Assembly (NCBI GenBank): GCA_021325135.1
Contig: JAJPHT010000030.1
Location: 124,001-188,000, forward strand
Source of the DNA: Pseudomonadota bacterium
GTDB lineage: Archaea > Thermoplasmatota > SW-10-69-26 > JACQPN01 > JAJPHT01
Direction: 5' to 3'
Length of the DNA: 64,000 nt
Shown here: piece by piece, positions 15,333-23,087 of the stretch
Position numbering within the stretch: position 1 is the stretch's first letter
Layout: each line of letters starts with the position of its first letter
The notes under the pieces: model-generated
The model's input: only the letters and a program-made list of their open reading frames with translations
Databases searched by the model: none
What the model was told of the DNA's origin: nothing
Position numbers and translations under genes: made by a program

Positions 15333-18181
15333 GAGGCGGGGCCTCCGTCGAAGGTGGGCAGGCTCGTGTTGAGGACGGCTTGCTCAGCGGCATCGGCCAA
15401 GGCGCGGCCGGGGCCCTCGAGGATGCGCGTCGTGCCGGTGCGGAACAGGTCGGCCGCTTGCTTGTAGAAGTTCGAGTCCACGAGGTGGACCTGCGCGAAG
15501 AAGGCGGGCAAGGCGAGCAGCGTGATGCCCGTGGCGATGAGCAGGCGCTTCCACCAGTCGTCGTCCTCCATCAAGAGAAAAGGCCAGACGAGGACCAAGA
15601 GGAGGGCGGCAGCGAGGATCCACGCGGCATTCACGGTGCTGAGGAAGTCGAGCAGGGCGCTGGCGATGCTGTTGTTGTGGAAGATGGTCGGGTAGAAGAA
15701 GCGCAGGTCGATGAGTGGCGTGGCCTTCGCGGTCGCCACGCCGAAGTGGAAGTGGAGGCTCTGGTAGGCGCAGTCGGGCTGGTTGATGCCCGTCTCGCAG
15801 AGGCCCAAGGCGCCGAAGAAGTAGGCCGCACCCTTGTCGAGGGCGCCCTCGATGGCGCTGCCCAGGATGTTGAGGAAGCCCAGGAAGCCGAAGAGGACGA
15901 GGCTGAAGACCTCGACGAGGATCTCGTAGATGATGTTGATGATGAACGCCACGACGCTTGCCAGCATCCAACCCGCGAGTTCGCCCACGCCCAGGGGAAC
16001 CATGAGGGGGCCTAGCGTCATGGCGAGGCTGAGCGTCCACCGGACTGGGTCGCTGAAGGTGTACCAGAGTTCCCACGCGCTGCTGCGCGCGATCCGTTGA
16101 GCCTTCTTGGCTTCTCGGGCTTGGCGTTGGACGAGCTTGGCTTGGCGGCGCCAGAGCCACGAGAAGCCCGCGACTTTCAGCGAGTCGGCGACGTGGTCGG
16201 TGGCGGCCTCGAATCCAGTGTTGGAGCGCACGCTCTTCAGGCCAGTGCGGACTGGGCGCGCGATGCTCCGATCGAAGGCGATGCCGGTCTTGCGGGCCGT
16301 GAGCTTCGTGCGCGTCGCGATTCCACGCGCCCACCCGAAGGGTCCGCGAGGGTTGAGGCCGCCCGCGTCATAGTCGTTCGTGGGGGATTCGTCCGCGAGG
16401 ATTCGTTCCATGGCGCGGATTTCGCCCTTCGTCTTGCGGATGTCATCGAGCACGGTTTGCCGCTCGACACCGCTCGTGCGGCTCGCGAGCTTCTCGTATT
16501 CATGGAGGAGATCTTGGCGGGAGCGGAGACGCGATTCGAGTTCGTCATGTTTGGCAATGCGCGAGCGCATTCGGGGCAGGTTGCGCAGGAAGGCCGTGGC
16601 GTTGGCTCGGGCGTCGGGGTCCGTGGAGGTGCGCAGCGTCTTGCGCGCGTCTCGCTCGCCTTCGACCATGTCTTCGTAGGTCGTGATTGTCTCGCCACGC
16701 TGCCTCTCGCGCTCTGCCGCGCGCTCCTTGGCCTGCTGTGTGGCGCGCTTCGTCTCGATCGCAGCTACCTTCTTCAGGCTCTGGAGCTGCTTGCGGTTCT
16801 GCTCCAATTCTCGAAGGCGGTCGTGGACTTCCCCGAGGAGTTCGTCGCGCTCAGGGAGATTGAGGCGCCGGCCCTGCTCATCGAGACTCTTGGCTTTGGT
16901 GCTCAGCTTGGCGATGTGCCCCTCCAAGTCGCGCAGGTCACGCTCCAAGGCTTCGAGCTCGGGTTCCGTCTTGGGCGCGCGCTGGAGGGCTTGGGCAACG
17001 TGAGCGCTGAGAGTCTTGGCTTCTTGGCCCAGTTGAGCCCGGAACGCGGCGACGGTGCGGTTGTAGGCGCTCTTCTTGGCTGGTTCGATTTGGGCCTTGA
17101 GGAGGTTGACGTAGTCGCCGGCTTCAGCCAGCTTGACGAGGCGCGTGCGCAATCGGCGCGCTTCGAGTTGGTTGCGTGCAGCGAGAGCTTGCGCGGCCAC
17201 GTCTCGGATCTCGACGCCCAAGGCGGTGTGGAGTTGTTCGAGCCGACCTAGGTTGATGTCGTCCCCTTGCGTGCCGAGGATGCTCTCTCGGATGGGAGCC
17301 CCCCAGACGGCTTGGGCCGTGTTGAGCCAGTCTTGGTTGGCCTTGTTCTGGAAAACGTCGCGATCGAGGGCTTCGCGCAGGTCATCGAGGTCGCGCGCGC
17401 TCTTGATGCGAACTTGGTTGGGGTGGGCGCGCTTCCATGCGATGTGGGCGAAGGCGTGACTCTGCCGCACTTGGGGTGGGACGCTCGTGGCGACGCTGGT
17501 GCCCGTGAGGCCAGCACGTGCTCCGGGCCGCGTGGACGACGGATTGGCCGGGGTGGCTGCGTCGAGGGTGATGCGGCGGTTCTGGGCGAAGACTTGGAGG
17601 CGCCGGATCAGGTCGCGAGCGCGGGCGGGCCGATTGTCGCTCGCCTCAAGGGCGCGCAGCTCCTTGAGTGTCCTCTCCAGTTGGGGCTGGAGGGAAGGAC
17701 CCGCGGCTTGGGTCTTGCCCCACCGTTCGAGGTCGTGCGTGATGCGCTCGTAGCTCGTGGTGAGCCAGTCGTCGATGGCCTCGGGCTGCTCGGCCAAGAG
17801 GTTGAGCGCGTTCTTGACGTGGGCCAAGCCGGCCTTGACGACGTGCTCGCTGGCGCCGTAGGACTCTCCTGCGCGCCGAATTTCCTCCGCGCTGGTTTCG
17901 AGATCCTGCCTGAGCCTCTCTCGGTCCGCGGTGCTCAATCCGTGCGCGCGCTTGAGCGTGTCCGTGAGGGTTTGGACGTGACGTTCATGCCGATCGACGA
18001 AGATGTTCGCCAGGTAGTTGCCCTGCGGGCGTGCGGCGGGATCCTTGGCTCGCCACTCGCGGGAGGACTCTTCCAGGCGGCGTTCCCAGCCTTGGTCGGG
18101 CTCTTCGAAGAGCCGCATGCTGCCGCGAAAGAAGAAGCGTCGCAAGCGGCCCAAGCCCGCGTTGGGCTTCTGCTTCGCCAC
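15329..18181 (-). CDS. 950-residue coiled-coil membrane protein (operon core component)
   Basis: The GTG start directly abuts the upstream TGA (TGAGTG). Residues ~1-640 are cytoplasmic, extremely charged and Ala/Leu/Arg/Glu-rich, with long predicted coiled coils (e.g. ELEALERDLRDLEGHIAKL). Residues ~700-900 hold about six transmembrane helices (WTLSLAMTLGPLMVPLG, GWMLASVVAFIINIIYEIL, VFSLVLFGFLGFLNIL, AAWILAAALLLVLVWPFLL and others). An exported loop has paired Cys (GLCETGINQPDCAY) and His. The transmembrane module shares a pattern with the neighbouring 823-residue protein (PLG...AGW...AF.IN..Y), so the two look paralogous. No enzymatic motif seen. Likely a large inner scaffold or channel of the surface machine. 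Confidence 0.82.
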   Translation of the reverse strand: MAKQKPNAGLGRLRRFFFRGSMRLFEEPDQGWERRLEESSREWRAKDPAARPQGNYLANIFVDRHERHVQTLTDTLKRAHGLSTADRERLRQDLETSAEEIRRAGESYGASEHVVKAGLAHVKNALNLLAEQPEAIDDWLTTSYERITHDLERWGKTQAAGPSLQPQLERTLKELRALEASDNRPARARDLIRRLQVFAQNRRITLDAATPANPSSTRPGARAGLTGTSVATSVPPQVRQSHAFAHIAWKRAHPNQVRIKSARDLDDLREALDRDVFQNKANQDWLNTAQAVWGAPIRESILGTQGDDINLGRLEQLHTALGVEIRDVAAQALAARNQLEARRLRTRLVKLAEAGDYVNLLKAQIEPAKKSAYNRTVAAFRAQLGQEAKTLSAHVAQALQRAPKTEPELEALERDLRDLEGHIAKLSTKAKSLDEQGRRLNLPERDELLGEVHDRLRELEQNRKQLQSLKKVAAIETKRATQQAKERAAERERQRGETITTYEDMVEGERDARKTLRTSTDPDARANATAFLRNLPRMRSRIAKHDELESRLRSRQDLLHEYEKLASRTSGVERQTVLDDIRKTKGEIRAMERILADESPTNDYDAGGLNPRGPFGWARGIATRTKLTARKTGIAFDRSIARPVRTGLKSVRSNTGFEAATDHVADSLKVAGFSWLWRRQAKLVQRQAREAKKAQRIARSSAWELWYTFSDPVRWTLSLAMTLGPLMVPLGVGELAGWMLASVVAFIINIIYEILVEVFSLVLFGFLGFLNILGSAIEGALDKGAAYFFGALGLCETGINQPDCAYQSLHFHFGVATAKATPLIDLRFFYPTIFHNNSIASALLDFLSTVNAAWILAAALLLVLVWPFLLMEDDDWWKRLLIATGITLLALPAFFAQVHLVDSNFYKQAADLFRTGTTRILEGPGRALADAAEQAVLNTSLPTFDGGPAS

Positions 18182-20653
18182 TCACGCGCCTCCCGCGCAC
18201 TGCGCTTGCAGGCTGGTCGCGTCTGCGGCCTGGCTGAGCGCGGCGCGCACGCCGACGAAGTTCGCGGGGTCCAAGGCGTGGGCCCAGCCCGTCTTGACGA
18301 GGCCCGCGACGGCATCGAGTCCCAAGGCGAGCTCGTGGACCGTGCCCGCGAGCGCGTGGGCGATGGGCGTGACGCCGGCGTTGACGCTCTTGAAGAAGTC
18401 CAAGGCGCCCGTGAGGCTCATCATGCTGATGCCTTGGTAGACGAGGCCCACGGCGAGCAAGCCCGCCACGGCCACGCCGACGCCCAAGGCGAGGGCGAAG
18501 GGGCCGCTCATGCTCAGGCGCCAGATGGCGAAGAGACACCCTCCACCCAGGACGAGGACGGAGAGAAGGAGGGCCCAGAGGGGGAGGCCCACGCCGTCGC
18601 TCAGGCCGGGCGTGACCATGATGAAGACGCCCAGGAGCGTCATGCTCAGGCTCGTGCCGCGGCTGACGAAGTAGGCCGGCACGCCCACGAAGAGGATGAC
18701 GCTGGCACCCACGGCGAAGGCGCCATTCGTGCCGACCCAGGCGCTGAAGGCCGTGAGCCACTCGCTGAGGATGTGGAGGCCCACGCTTCCGAGGCTGTCC
18801 GTGTTGACGCAATCGGGAAACCACGTGTTCGGGTCGATCACGTTCGTAATCTTCAGGTCAAACGGAATCGGCGAGTAGGAGGGGAGCGTCTGGTCGTTGG
18901 GGTTGCTCGTGGGGAAGGCCTGGTGGACCTGGTCCAGGAAGCCTTGCAGGCCCGTCTGCGTCGTGAAGCCCAAGGCGTTGATGCTGTTGATCACGCCGGT
19001 GGCGACGAGGTTGAGCATGGTCAGGCCGATGAGGTAGGCGCCATTGATGGCGAAGGCGGTGAAGCCGAAGACGATCCAGCCCGCGTACTGGAACGCGCCC
19101 AGGGGCAGGAAGAGGATACTGCCCAGGCCGATGGTGAGCAGGAGGATGAGGCGGATGGCTTTCCCGCTCTGGAAGAGGGCCTCCCAGAAGGTGGCCGCGA
19201 GGCCGTTGCGCGCCTTGACCTCGTGCGTGCGAAAGCTCAAGGCGCGCTTCGTGCCGGCGATCTCGCGCGCCTCGCGCACGTACCGGTGGCTCTCCGAGTC
19301 GCGCACCTGCTTGACCAAGGCGAAGGGGCGGCCCACGGTGTCGCGGAAGCTGGCCTTGAAATCCCCCCACAACTGGGTGAGCTTGCCCGGCACGCGGACG
19401 TGTTCGATCTGTCCCGAAGAGGGGCTGCGCACTTGTTGGGTGGTGGTGAGGAGGCCGCCCTTCCGCCGGCGGAAGGGATCCATGGCCTCGCCGAAGAGCT
19501 TCGGCGGGCGTCCCGGGCCTCGCTTGGCGTCTTGGCTGGGTGGGATGGGGAAATACTTGCGCAGGCGTTCGATTTTCTCCGCGCCCACGTGGCCTAGGCC
19601 CTTGAGCCGGTCTTCGTTGACGCGGCCGCTGCGCAAGTCCTCCAGCGTGATGCCGGCCTCGATCAGTCGGCGGACGCTCTTGTCCCCCAAGAGGCCGGGC
19701 TTGGCGAGGCTCCAGATGTCCTGGATGTCGGTCTCCAAGCTCTCGTTGAGCTTCTTGTCAACGCGTTGTCGAGCCGCGGCGTCGCGCTTGGGCTGCGCTG
19801 CGAGCAATTCTTCCTGCGTCATGCGCTTGGCCGCTTGGGCTGGAATTCCTTTCCAGGCGGCCACCGCGCGCAGGAACTCCTCCTTGGTGGCGAGCGTTTG
19901 GCCCGTGCGCGCCTCCCACTCCCGCCGCACCTCCGCGGGAACCTCGCCCAGGTAGGCGTTGTAGAAACGAGTCGCGCCTCCTTCTTGGCGGACCTCCTCG
20001 CGCTGCGCACCGCTCAAGAACGTCTCTTCGATGGCGCGCATGTCCACGCGGCCGGGGCGCACGCTGGCCTGCTGCATGAGGGCCGCCGCGAGGCGCTTCT
20101 TGTCCGCCTGCGAGAGCTCGCCCAAGAGCACGCCGCGCGCCTTGAGCCACTTCTGAAGGGCCGGGCCTGAGCGCCACGCTTCTCCCGCCTCGAGTCCCTC
20201 GAAGATTGCGTCGAGCGCGCGCTTCGATTCGGGGTTCGGGCTGATGATCTGGTAGGGGCTCTGGTTGTTGAGGCCGAAGAGGCCCTCGTCGCGGTGCTGC
20301 TTGGTGAGGCGGTATTTTTCGGGGACCCACTTGACGGGCTTGCCGATCATGAAGGCCGTCCAATCGACGCGATGACCATTCTGGTCGGTGACGTGCTCCC
20401 CGCGGCGGTAGCGCTCGGCGTAGGATTCGTCGAGGAAGAAGCGGGTCTCGTTGGTGACTGGATCGATGACGGCGGCGACGTTGCGGATGTCGATGCGGCC
20501 TGCAGCGCCGGGATCGTCGCGCGTGGCCGCGCGGAGTTGGGCTGCGACTTGGTCGGCGAGGGTGGGATCGTTCTTCCAGTCGGCGCGGTCGATCACGCTG
20601 GTGGCGTTGTCGTAGGCCACTTTCTTGGGCCCGCGCCGGCGGAAGAGGGGCAT
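18182..20653 (-). CDS. 823-residue polytopic membrane protein with HhH-like and AT-hook-like cytoplasmic region
   Basis: Starts MPLFRRRGPKK. Residues ~1-450 are cytoplasmic. They include a helix-hairpin-helix-like stretch (AGITLEDLRSGRVNEDRLKG then LGHVGAEKIERL), similar to DNA or protein-binding HhH repeats, and an AT-hook-like KRGPGRPPKLFG. From ~505 on, multiple transmembrane helices follow (AIRLILLLTIGLGSILFLPLG, AGWIVFGFTAFAINGAYLIG and at least five more). An exported loop contains one Cys (WFPDCVNTD), and the C-terminus is Cys-containing (LQAQCAGGA). The first helices align by pattern with the 950-residue neighbour. DNA contact by the cytoplasmic part is possible, which would suit a DNA-transfer channel, but this is speculative. 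Confidence 0.82.
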   Translation of the reverse strand: MPLFRRRGPKKVAYDNATSVIDRADWKNDPTLADQVAAQLRAATRDDPGAAGRIDIRNVAAVIDPVTNETRFFLDESYAERYRRGEHVTDQNGHRVDWTAFMIGKPVKWVPEKYRLTKQHRDEGLFGLNNQSPYQIISPNPESKRALDAIFEGLEAGEAWRSGPALQKWLKARGVLLGELSQADKKRLAAALMQQASVRPGRVDMRAIEETFLSGAQREEVRQEGGATRFYNAYLGEVPAEVRREWEARTGQTLATKEEFLRAVAAWKGIPAQAAKRMTQEELLAAQPKRDAAARQRVDKKLNESLETDIQDIWSLAKPGLLGDKSVRRLIEAGITLEDLRSGRVNEDRLKGLGHVGAEKIERLRKYFPIPPSQDAKRGPGRPPKLFGEAMDPFRRRKGGLLTTTQQVRSPSSGQIEHVRVPGKLTQLWGDFKASFRDTVGRPFALVKQVRDSESHRYVREAREIAGTKRALSFRTHEVKARNGLAATFWEALFQSGKAIRLILLLTIGLGSILFLPLGAFQYAGWIVFGFTAFAINGAYLIGLTMLNLVATGVINSINALGFTTQTGLQGFLDQVHQAFPTSNPNDQTLPSYSPIPFDLKITNVIDPNTWFPDCVNTDSLGSVGLHILSEWLTAFSAWVGTNGAFAVGASVILFVGVPAYFVSRGTSLSMTLLGVFIMVTPGLSDGVGLPLWALLLSVLVLGGGCLFAIWRLSMSGPFALALGVGVAVAGLLAVGLVYQGISMMSLTGALDFFKSVNAGVTPIAHALAGTVHELALGLDAVAGLVKTGWAHALDPANFVGVRAALSQAADATSLQAQCAGGA

Positions 20654-20656
20654 GGC

Positions 20657-21274
20657 TCACCGCCTCTTGGGCGCGGTGCGTTTCGGTCTTGCGCGTCGGA
20701 GGTTCCCGTGCATCCACTTGCGGCCCGCGCGGGCGTGTGTGCGGAGGCGTTCGAGGTGGGGACGAGCGTGCTGCTTGGTGTGGTGCCAGAGCCACTTGCT
20801 GGCGCGGAACTCGTAGCAGGAGTCCGCACCCATCAGGAGCAGGCTCCAGAAGAGGCCGACGACGAAGCCCCAAATGACGAGCGTCAGGGTGCCCTTGGCC
20901 ATGGCCAATTCGAAGCTCAGGGCGAGGGCGACGGCGCTGAGGAAGAGCAGCGCGTAGGCGGTCGTGGTCTTGCTCCAGCGCGCATTGGGAGGGAGGTGGC
21001 GGGCGTGGGTTTCGTAGTAGGCCACGCAGAGGGCGGGCGTGGTCCAGAAGTACATCACGAGCCACACGGCTGGATTCCCAGGTTCGAGCAGGACGTGCCA
21101 GGCGCCCGCGCCCACGAAGATGAGCGTGATGAGGAGTCCGATGCGGACGCCCACGTGGAGGCGCCGGCGTTCTTCAGCGCGATGCGTCGTCTTGGCTCGC
21201 CAGGTGGTAAGCTCAGTGGGAATGAAGTGGCGCAGGAGCCCTTGGCGTGGCTGGGGCTTGGGTGAGTTGGCCAT
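20657..21274 (-). CDS. Four-helix membrane protein
   Basis: 205 residues from ATG, ending 3 bases before the next gene. After a basic N-terminus, four hydrophobic segments are visible (VGVRIGLLITLIFVGAGAW, AVWLVMYFWTTPALCVAYY, AYALLFLSAVALALSFELA, LTLVIWGFVVGLFWSLLLMG), then a strongly basic cytoplasmic tail rich in Arg, Lys and His (ARPKRTAPKRR). No family recognised. The 81-base gap to the upstream gene contains a perfect 10-bp hairpin. The position suggests a membrane subunit of the operon's complex. Confidence 0.75.
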   Translation of the reverse strand: MANSPKPQPRQGLLRHFIPTELTTWRAKTTHRAEERRRLHVGVRIGLLITLIFVGAGAWHVLLEPGNPAVWLVMYFWTTPALCVAYYETHARHLPPNARWSKTTTAYALLFLSAVALALSFELAMAKGTLTLVIWGFVVGLFWSLLLMGADSCYEFRASKWLWHHTKQHARPHLERLRTHARAGRKWMHGNLRRARPKRTAPKRR

Positions 21275-21319
21275 GGGGAGGACCTCGGGCGTGCGCGGGA
21301 CGAATGAGAACAGGGGGTG

Positions 21320-21345
21320 CCCGCGAGGCGCGGAAGCCTCGCGGG
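21320..21345 (-). promoter_or_regulatory. Intercistronic hairpin (10-bp perfect stem, 6-base loop)
   Basis: CCCGCGAGGC and GCCTCGCGGG form a perfect stem around loop GCGGAA. It lies between the 100-residue membrane-protein gene and the next gene of the operon. No T-run follows on the coding strand, so attenuation, mRNA end protection or processing (raising the level of the first two messages) is more likely than a strong terminator. Confidence 0.5.
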
Positions 21346-21355
21346 CGGGGTGTGT

Positions 21356-21658
21356 TCAGCCGGGGATGTTGCCGGCCTTGATGGCGCCGGTGACGAGGGC
21401 GAGGCCTGCGATGCCCCAGGCGGCCAGGTCGATCAGGGCGGCGGCCTTCTGGAAGGGATTGCCTGCCCATTCCCAGTCGATGATGGCGCTGTAGGCGAGG
21501 TAGTGCGTGTCCACGTACCAGCCCAGCATGAAGCCCAGGAGCACGGGGACTCCGAGGATCACGAGGAGGCCCGAGCGGCCCCAGTGGTTGGTCTTGCGGC
21601 TCATGACGAGGACGCCGAAGCCGGCGCCGATGATGATGCTGAAGATGGGGAAGAACAT
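21356..21658 (-). CDS. Small three-helix membrane protein
   Basis: 100 residues, start MFFPIFSIIIGAGFG, chosen because GAGGTGA lies 4 bases upstream of this ATG and the open frame before it is Arg/Pro-rich antisense-like sequence. Three hydrophobic segments are seen (FFPIFSIIIGAGFGVLVM, GLLVILGVPVLLGFMLGWY, LIDLAAWGIAGLALVTGAI). Small size, abundance-type ribosome site and position before the hairpin suggest a stoichiometrically abundant subunit. No family recognised. Confidence 0.7.
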   Translation of the reverse strand: MFFPIFSIIIGAGFGVLVMSRKTNHWGRSGLLVILGVPVLLGFMLGWYVDTHYLAYSAIIDWEWAGNPFQKAAALIDLAAWGIAGLALVTGAIKAGNIPG

Positions 21659-21675
21659 CGTGTCACCTCGTTGGT

Positions 21676-22629
21676 TCACTCGTGCCGCACGCCTCCGCGT
21701 CGGCCAAGGATGGGGACGTGGCGCAGCCACGTGTGGGGGCCCACAAAGATCGCCAGCGCGATGACGACCGCGCTCGCGAGCATGTGGAGGGCGGGGATGC
21801 CGATCTTGTAGGTCCAGGCGCCTGGCGCGTTGGGGCTGGTGAGGTCTACGCTGAAGCGGACCGCGTCGGCCGCGTTGCCGCCGGTGCCTGCCTTGTAGCC
21901 CGTGATCTTGATGACGATGGGGTTGTCGTACGCGGGCTGGTAGGCCTTGCCGGCGGCGTCGGCGGCGCTCAGACTCTGGAAGCTCACCCCCGAAGTCCGC
22001 GTGTAGTTGCTCGCCAGCGCCGTGCCGTCGGTCTTGTCGAGGCCATCGAGGCTGACGATCGCGTCCGCTCCTTGGGCGAAGCCCACATGGAGGCCGAAGT
22101 CGGGCGAGGTGGGGCCGTGCCAGTCCGTGATGACGGGGGTCGCGTTGCCGGGCTTGTAGGCGTTGTACTGGCCCATGGCGTCCACCTTGAACGTGTACGC
22201 GGCGCCCGTGACGGTGTTGTCTTCGAGCTCGCCCACCGTGTGGTTGAGAATGAAGACGAGGCTCGTCGCGCTGCCCGGTGCCGTCTCGTTGGCGCCGCCC
22301 TGGCTCACGTTGGCGAGGGGCAAATCGGTGACAACGATGCCGTAAAAGGGCGCGCCATTGACGTTGGGCGCGTCGAAGATCGTGGTGTTGAGCCTGGAGG
22401 TGACGTCCACCTTGATGGGGACGCCTGTGGTATTCGTGCCGATGTACCAGGCTTGCTTGACGTCGCTGACGCGGACTGCGAGGTAGTCCCTCGTGGTGCC
22501 GGCGCTGGCGCTGTCGTTGTGGCCGTTGAAGATGGCCAGGACGGCCCAGGGCGAGAGGACCATCACGACGATGAGGATGGTGCTCATCAAGAGGGCGACT
22601 TCCTGGCGGGTGCGGGAGGATTCGATCAT
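21676..22629 (-). CDS. Exported protein with pilin-like N-terminal helix and C-terminal anchor
   Basis: 317 residues, first gene of the long operon; AGGAG lies upstream of the ATG. The N-terminus MIESSRTRQEVALLMSTILI plus hydrophobic run (to ~35) resembles an uncleaved signal anchor, or loosely a type IV pilin-like helix after a charged leader; a cleavage site is not convincing. Residues ~40-285 are exported, rich in Asn/Thr with multiple N-X-S/T sequons (NTTG, NTTI, NVSQ, NETA, NHTV) and beta structure. A final helix (~287-310) and a basic tail (RHVPILGRRGGVRHE) anchor the C-terminus. No family recognised. The sequons fit glycosylation on the cell surface. Confidence 0.72.
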   Translation of the reverse strand: MIESSRTRQEVALLMSTILIVVMVLSPWAVLAIFNGHNDSASAGTTRDYLAVRVSDVKQAWYIGTNTTGVPIKVDVTSRLNTTIFDAPNVNGAPFYGIVVTDLPLANVSQGGANETAPGSATSLVFILNHTVGELEDNTVTGAAYTFKVDAMGQYNAYKPGNATPVITDWHGPTSPDFGLHVGFAQGADAIVSLDGLDKTDGTALASNYTRTSGVSFQSLSAADAAGKAYQPAYDNPIVIKITGYKAGTGGNAADAVRFSVDLTSPNAPGAWTYKIGIPALHMLASAVVIALAIFVGPHTWLRHVPILGRRGGVRHE

Positions 22630-23087
22630 TCGAGCGTGCTCCTGGGGGTCTTGGGCGCGTCCCGAGTCCCAGGCAGAGCCCGAGCTAGAGCCATGCCTCT
22701 TGCTCGGACCCCGCCTGGGGTCGGGACGGCCGCGACCGGTCACCCCCGCGGGGGGCCTGGCCTTGAGGCGCGTGCGCCACCGGACCACTCGGAGTCAGGC
22801 TCGTCGCCAGGCCCCTTGGGCCGGTCGTGGCAAGAAGACCCGACGGGCCTTCTCAACGGCCTGCTCCACGGTCTCCTAGATAAGTTGGTCGCCACTTTTT
22901 TCGAAGCGCACGGAATCGACGTCCCGGAACCACACGCGAAGCTCCCGCCCCCTGTGTCCCGTCCCCCGGGGGGATGCCCGTCGGTTTGTAGCCTCAGGTC
23001 CGTCAACGGAGGAGCGTCTCCGGTGGGGGCAGCCCGGTTGGCGATGGGCCGAGCATTTCAATTATGACCGCGGGCGGTCCTGCAACG
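22630..23087. promoter_or_regulatory. Gene-free divergent control region between the operon and the kinase gene
   Basis: I see no convincing gene in these 458 bases. On the plus strand a TATA-like CATTTCAATTATG (23,054-23,066) sits about 28 bases before the kinase start at 23,088, fitting leaderless transcription. On the minus strand CTTATCTAG (22,884-22,876), with a purine-rich upstream stretch, is the best TATA candidate for the long operon and would leave a leader of roughly 200 bases. The two promoters would fire divergently. Confidence 0.45.

Noticed and set aside
17267..19597. 776-residue plus-strand open frame opposite two membrane-protein genes
   Set aside because: Same shadow composition, no membrane segments or motifs; the minus strand has clear coiled-coil and transmembrane proteins.
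15329..20653. Assigning the large membrane proteins to VirB6/TrbL by name
   Set aside because: Only the general layout matches; no shared motif can be shown without profile searches and no conjugation ATPase is in the window.
22740..23006. 88-residue minus-strand frame in the divergent control region
   Set aside because: Pro/Gly/Arg-rich, no ribosome site, overlaps the best promoter candidates of both flanking units.
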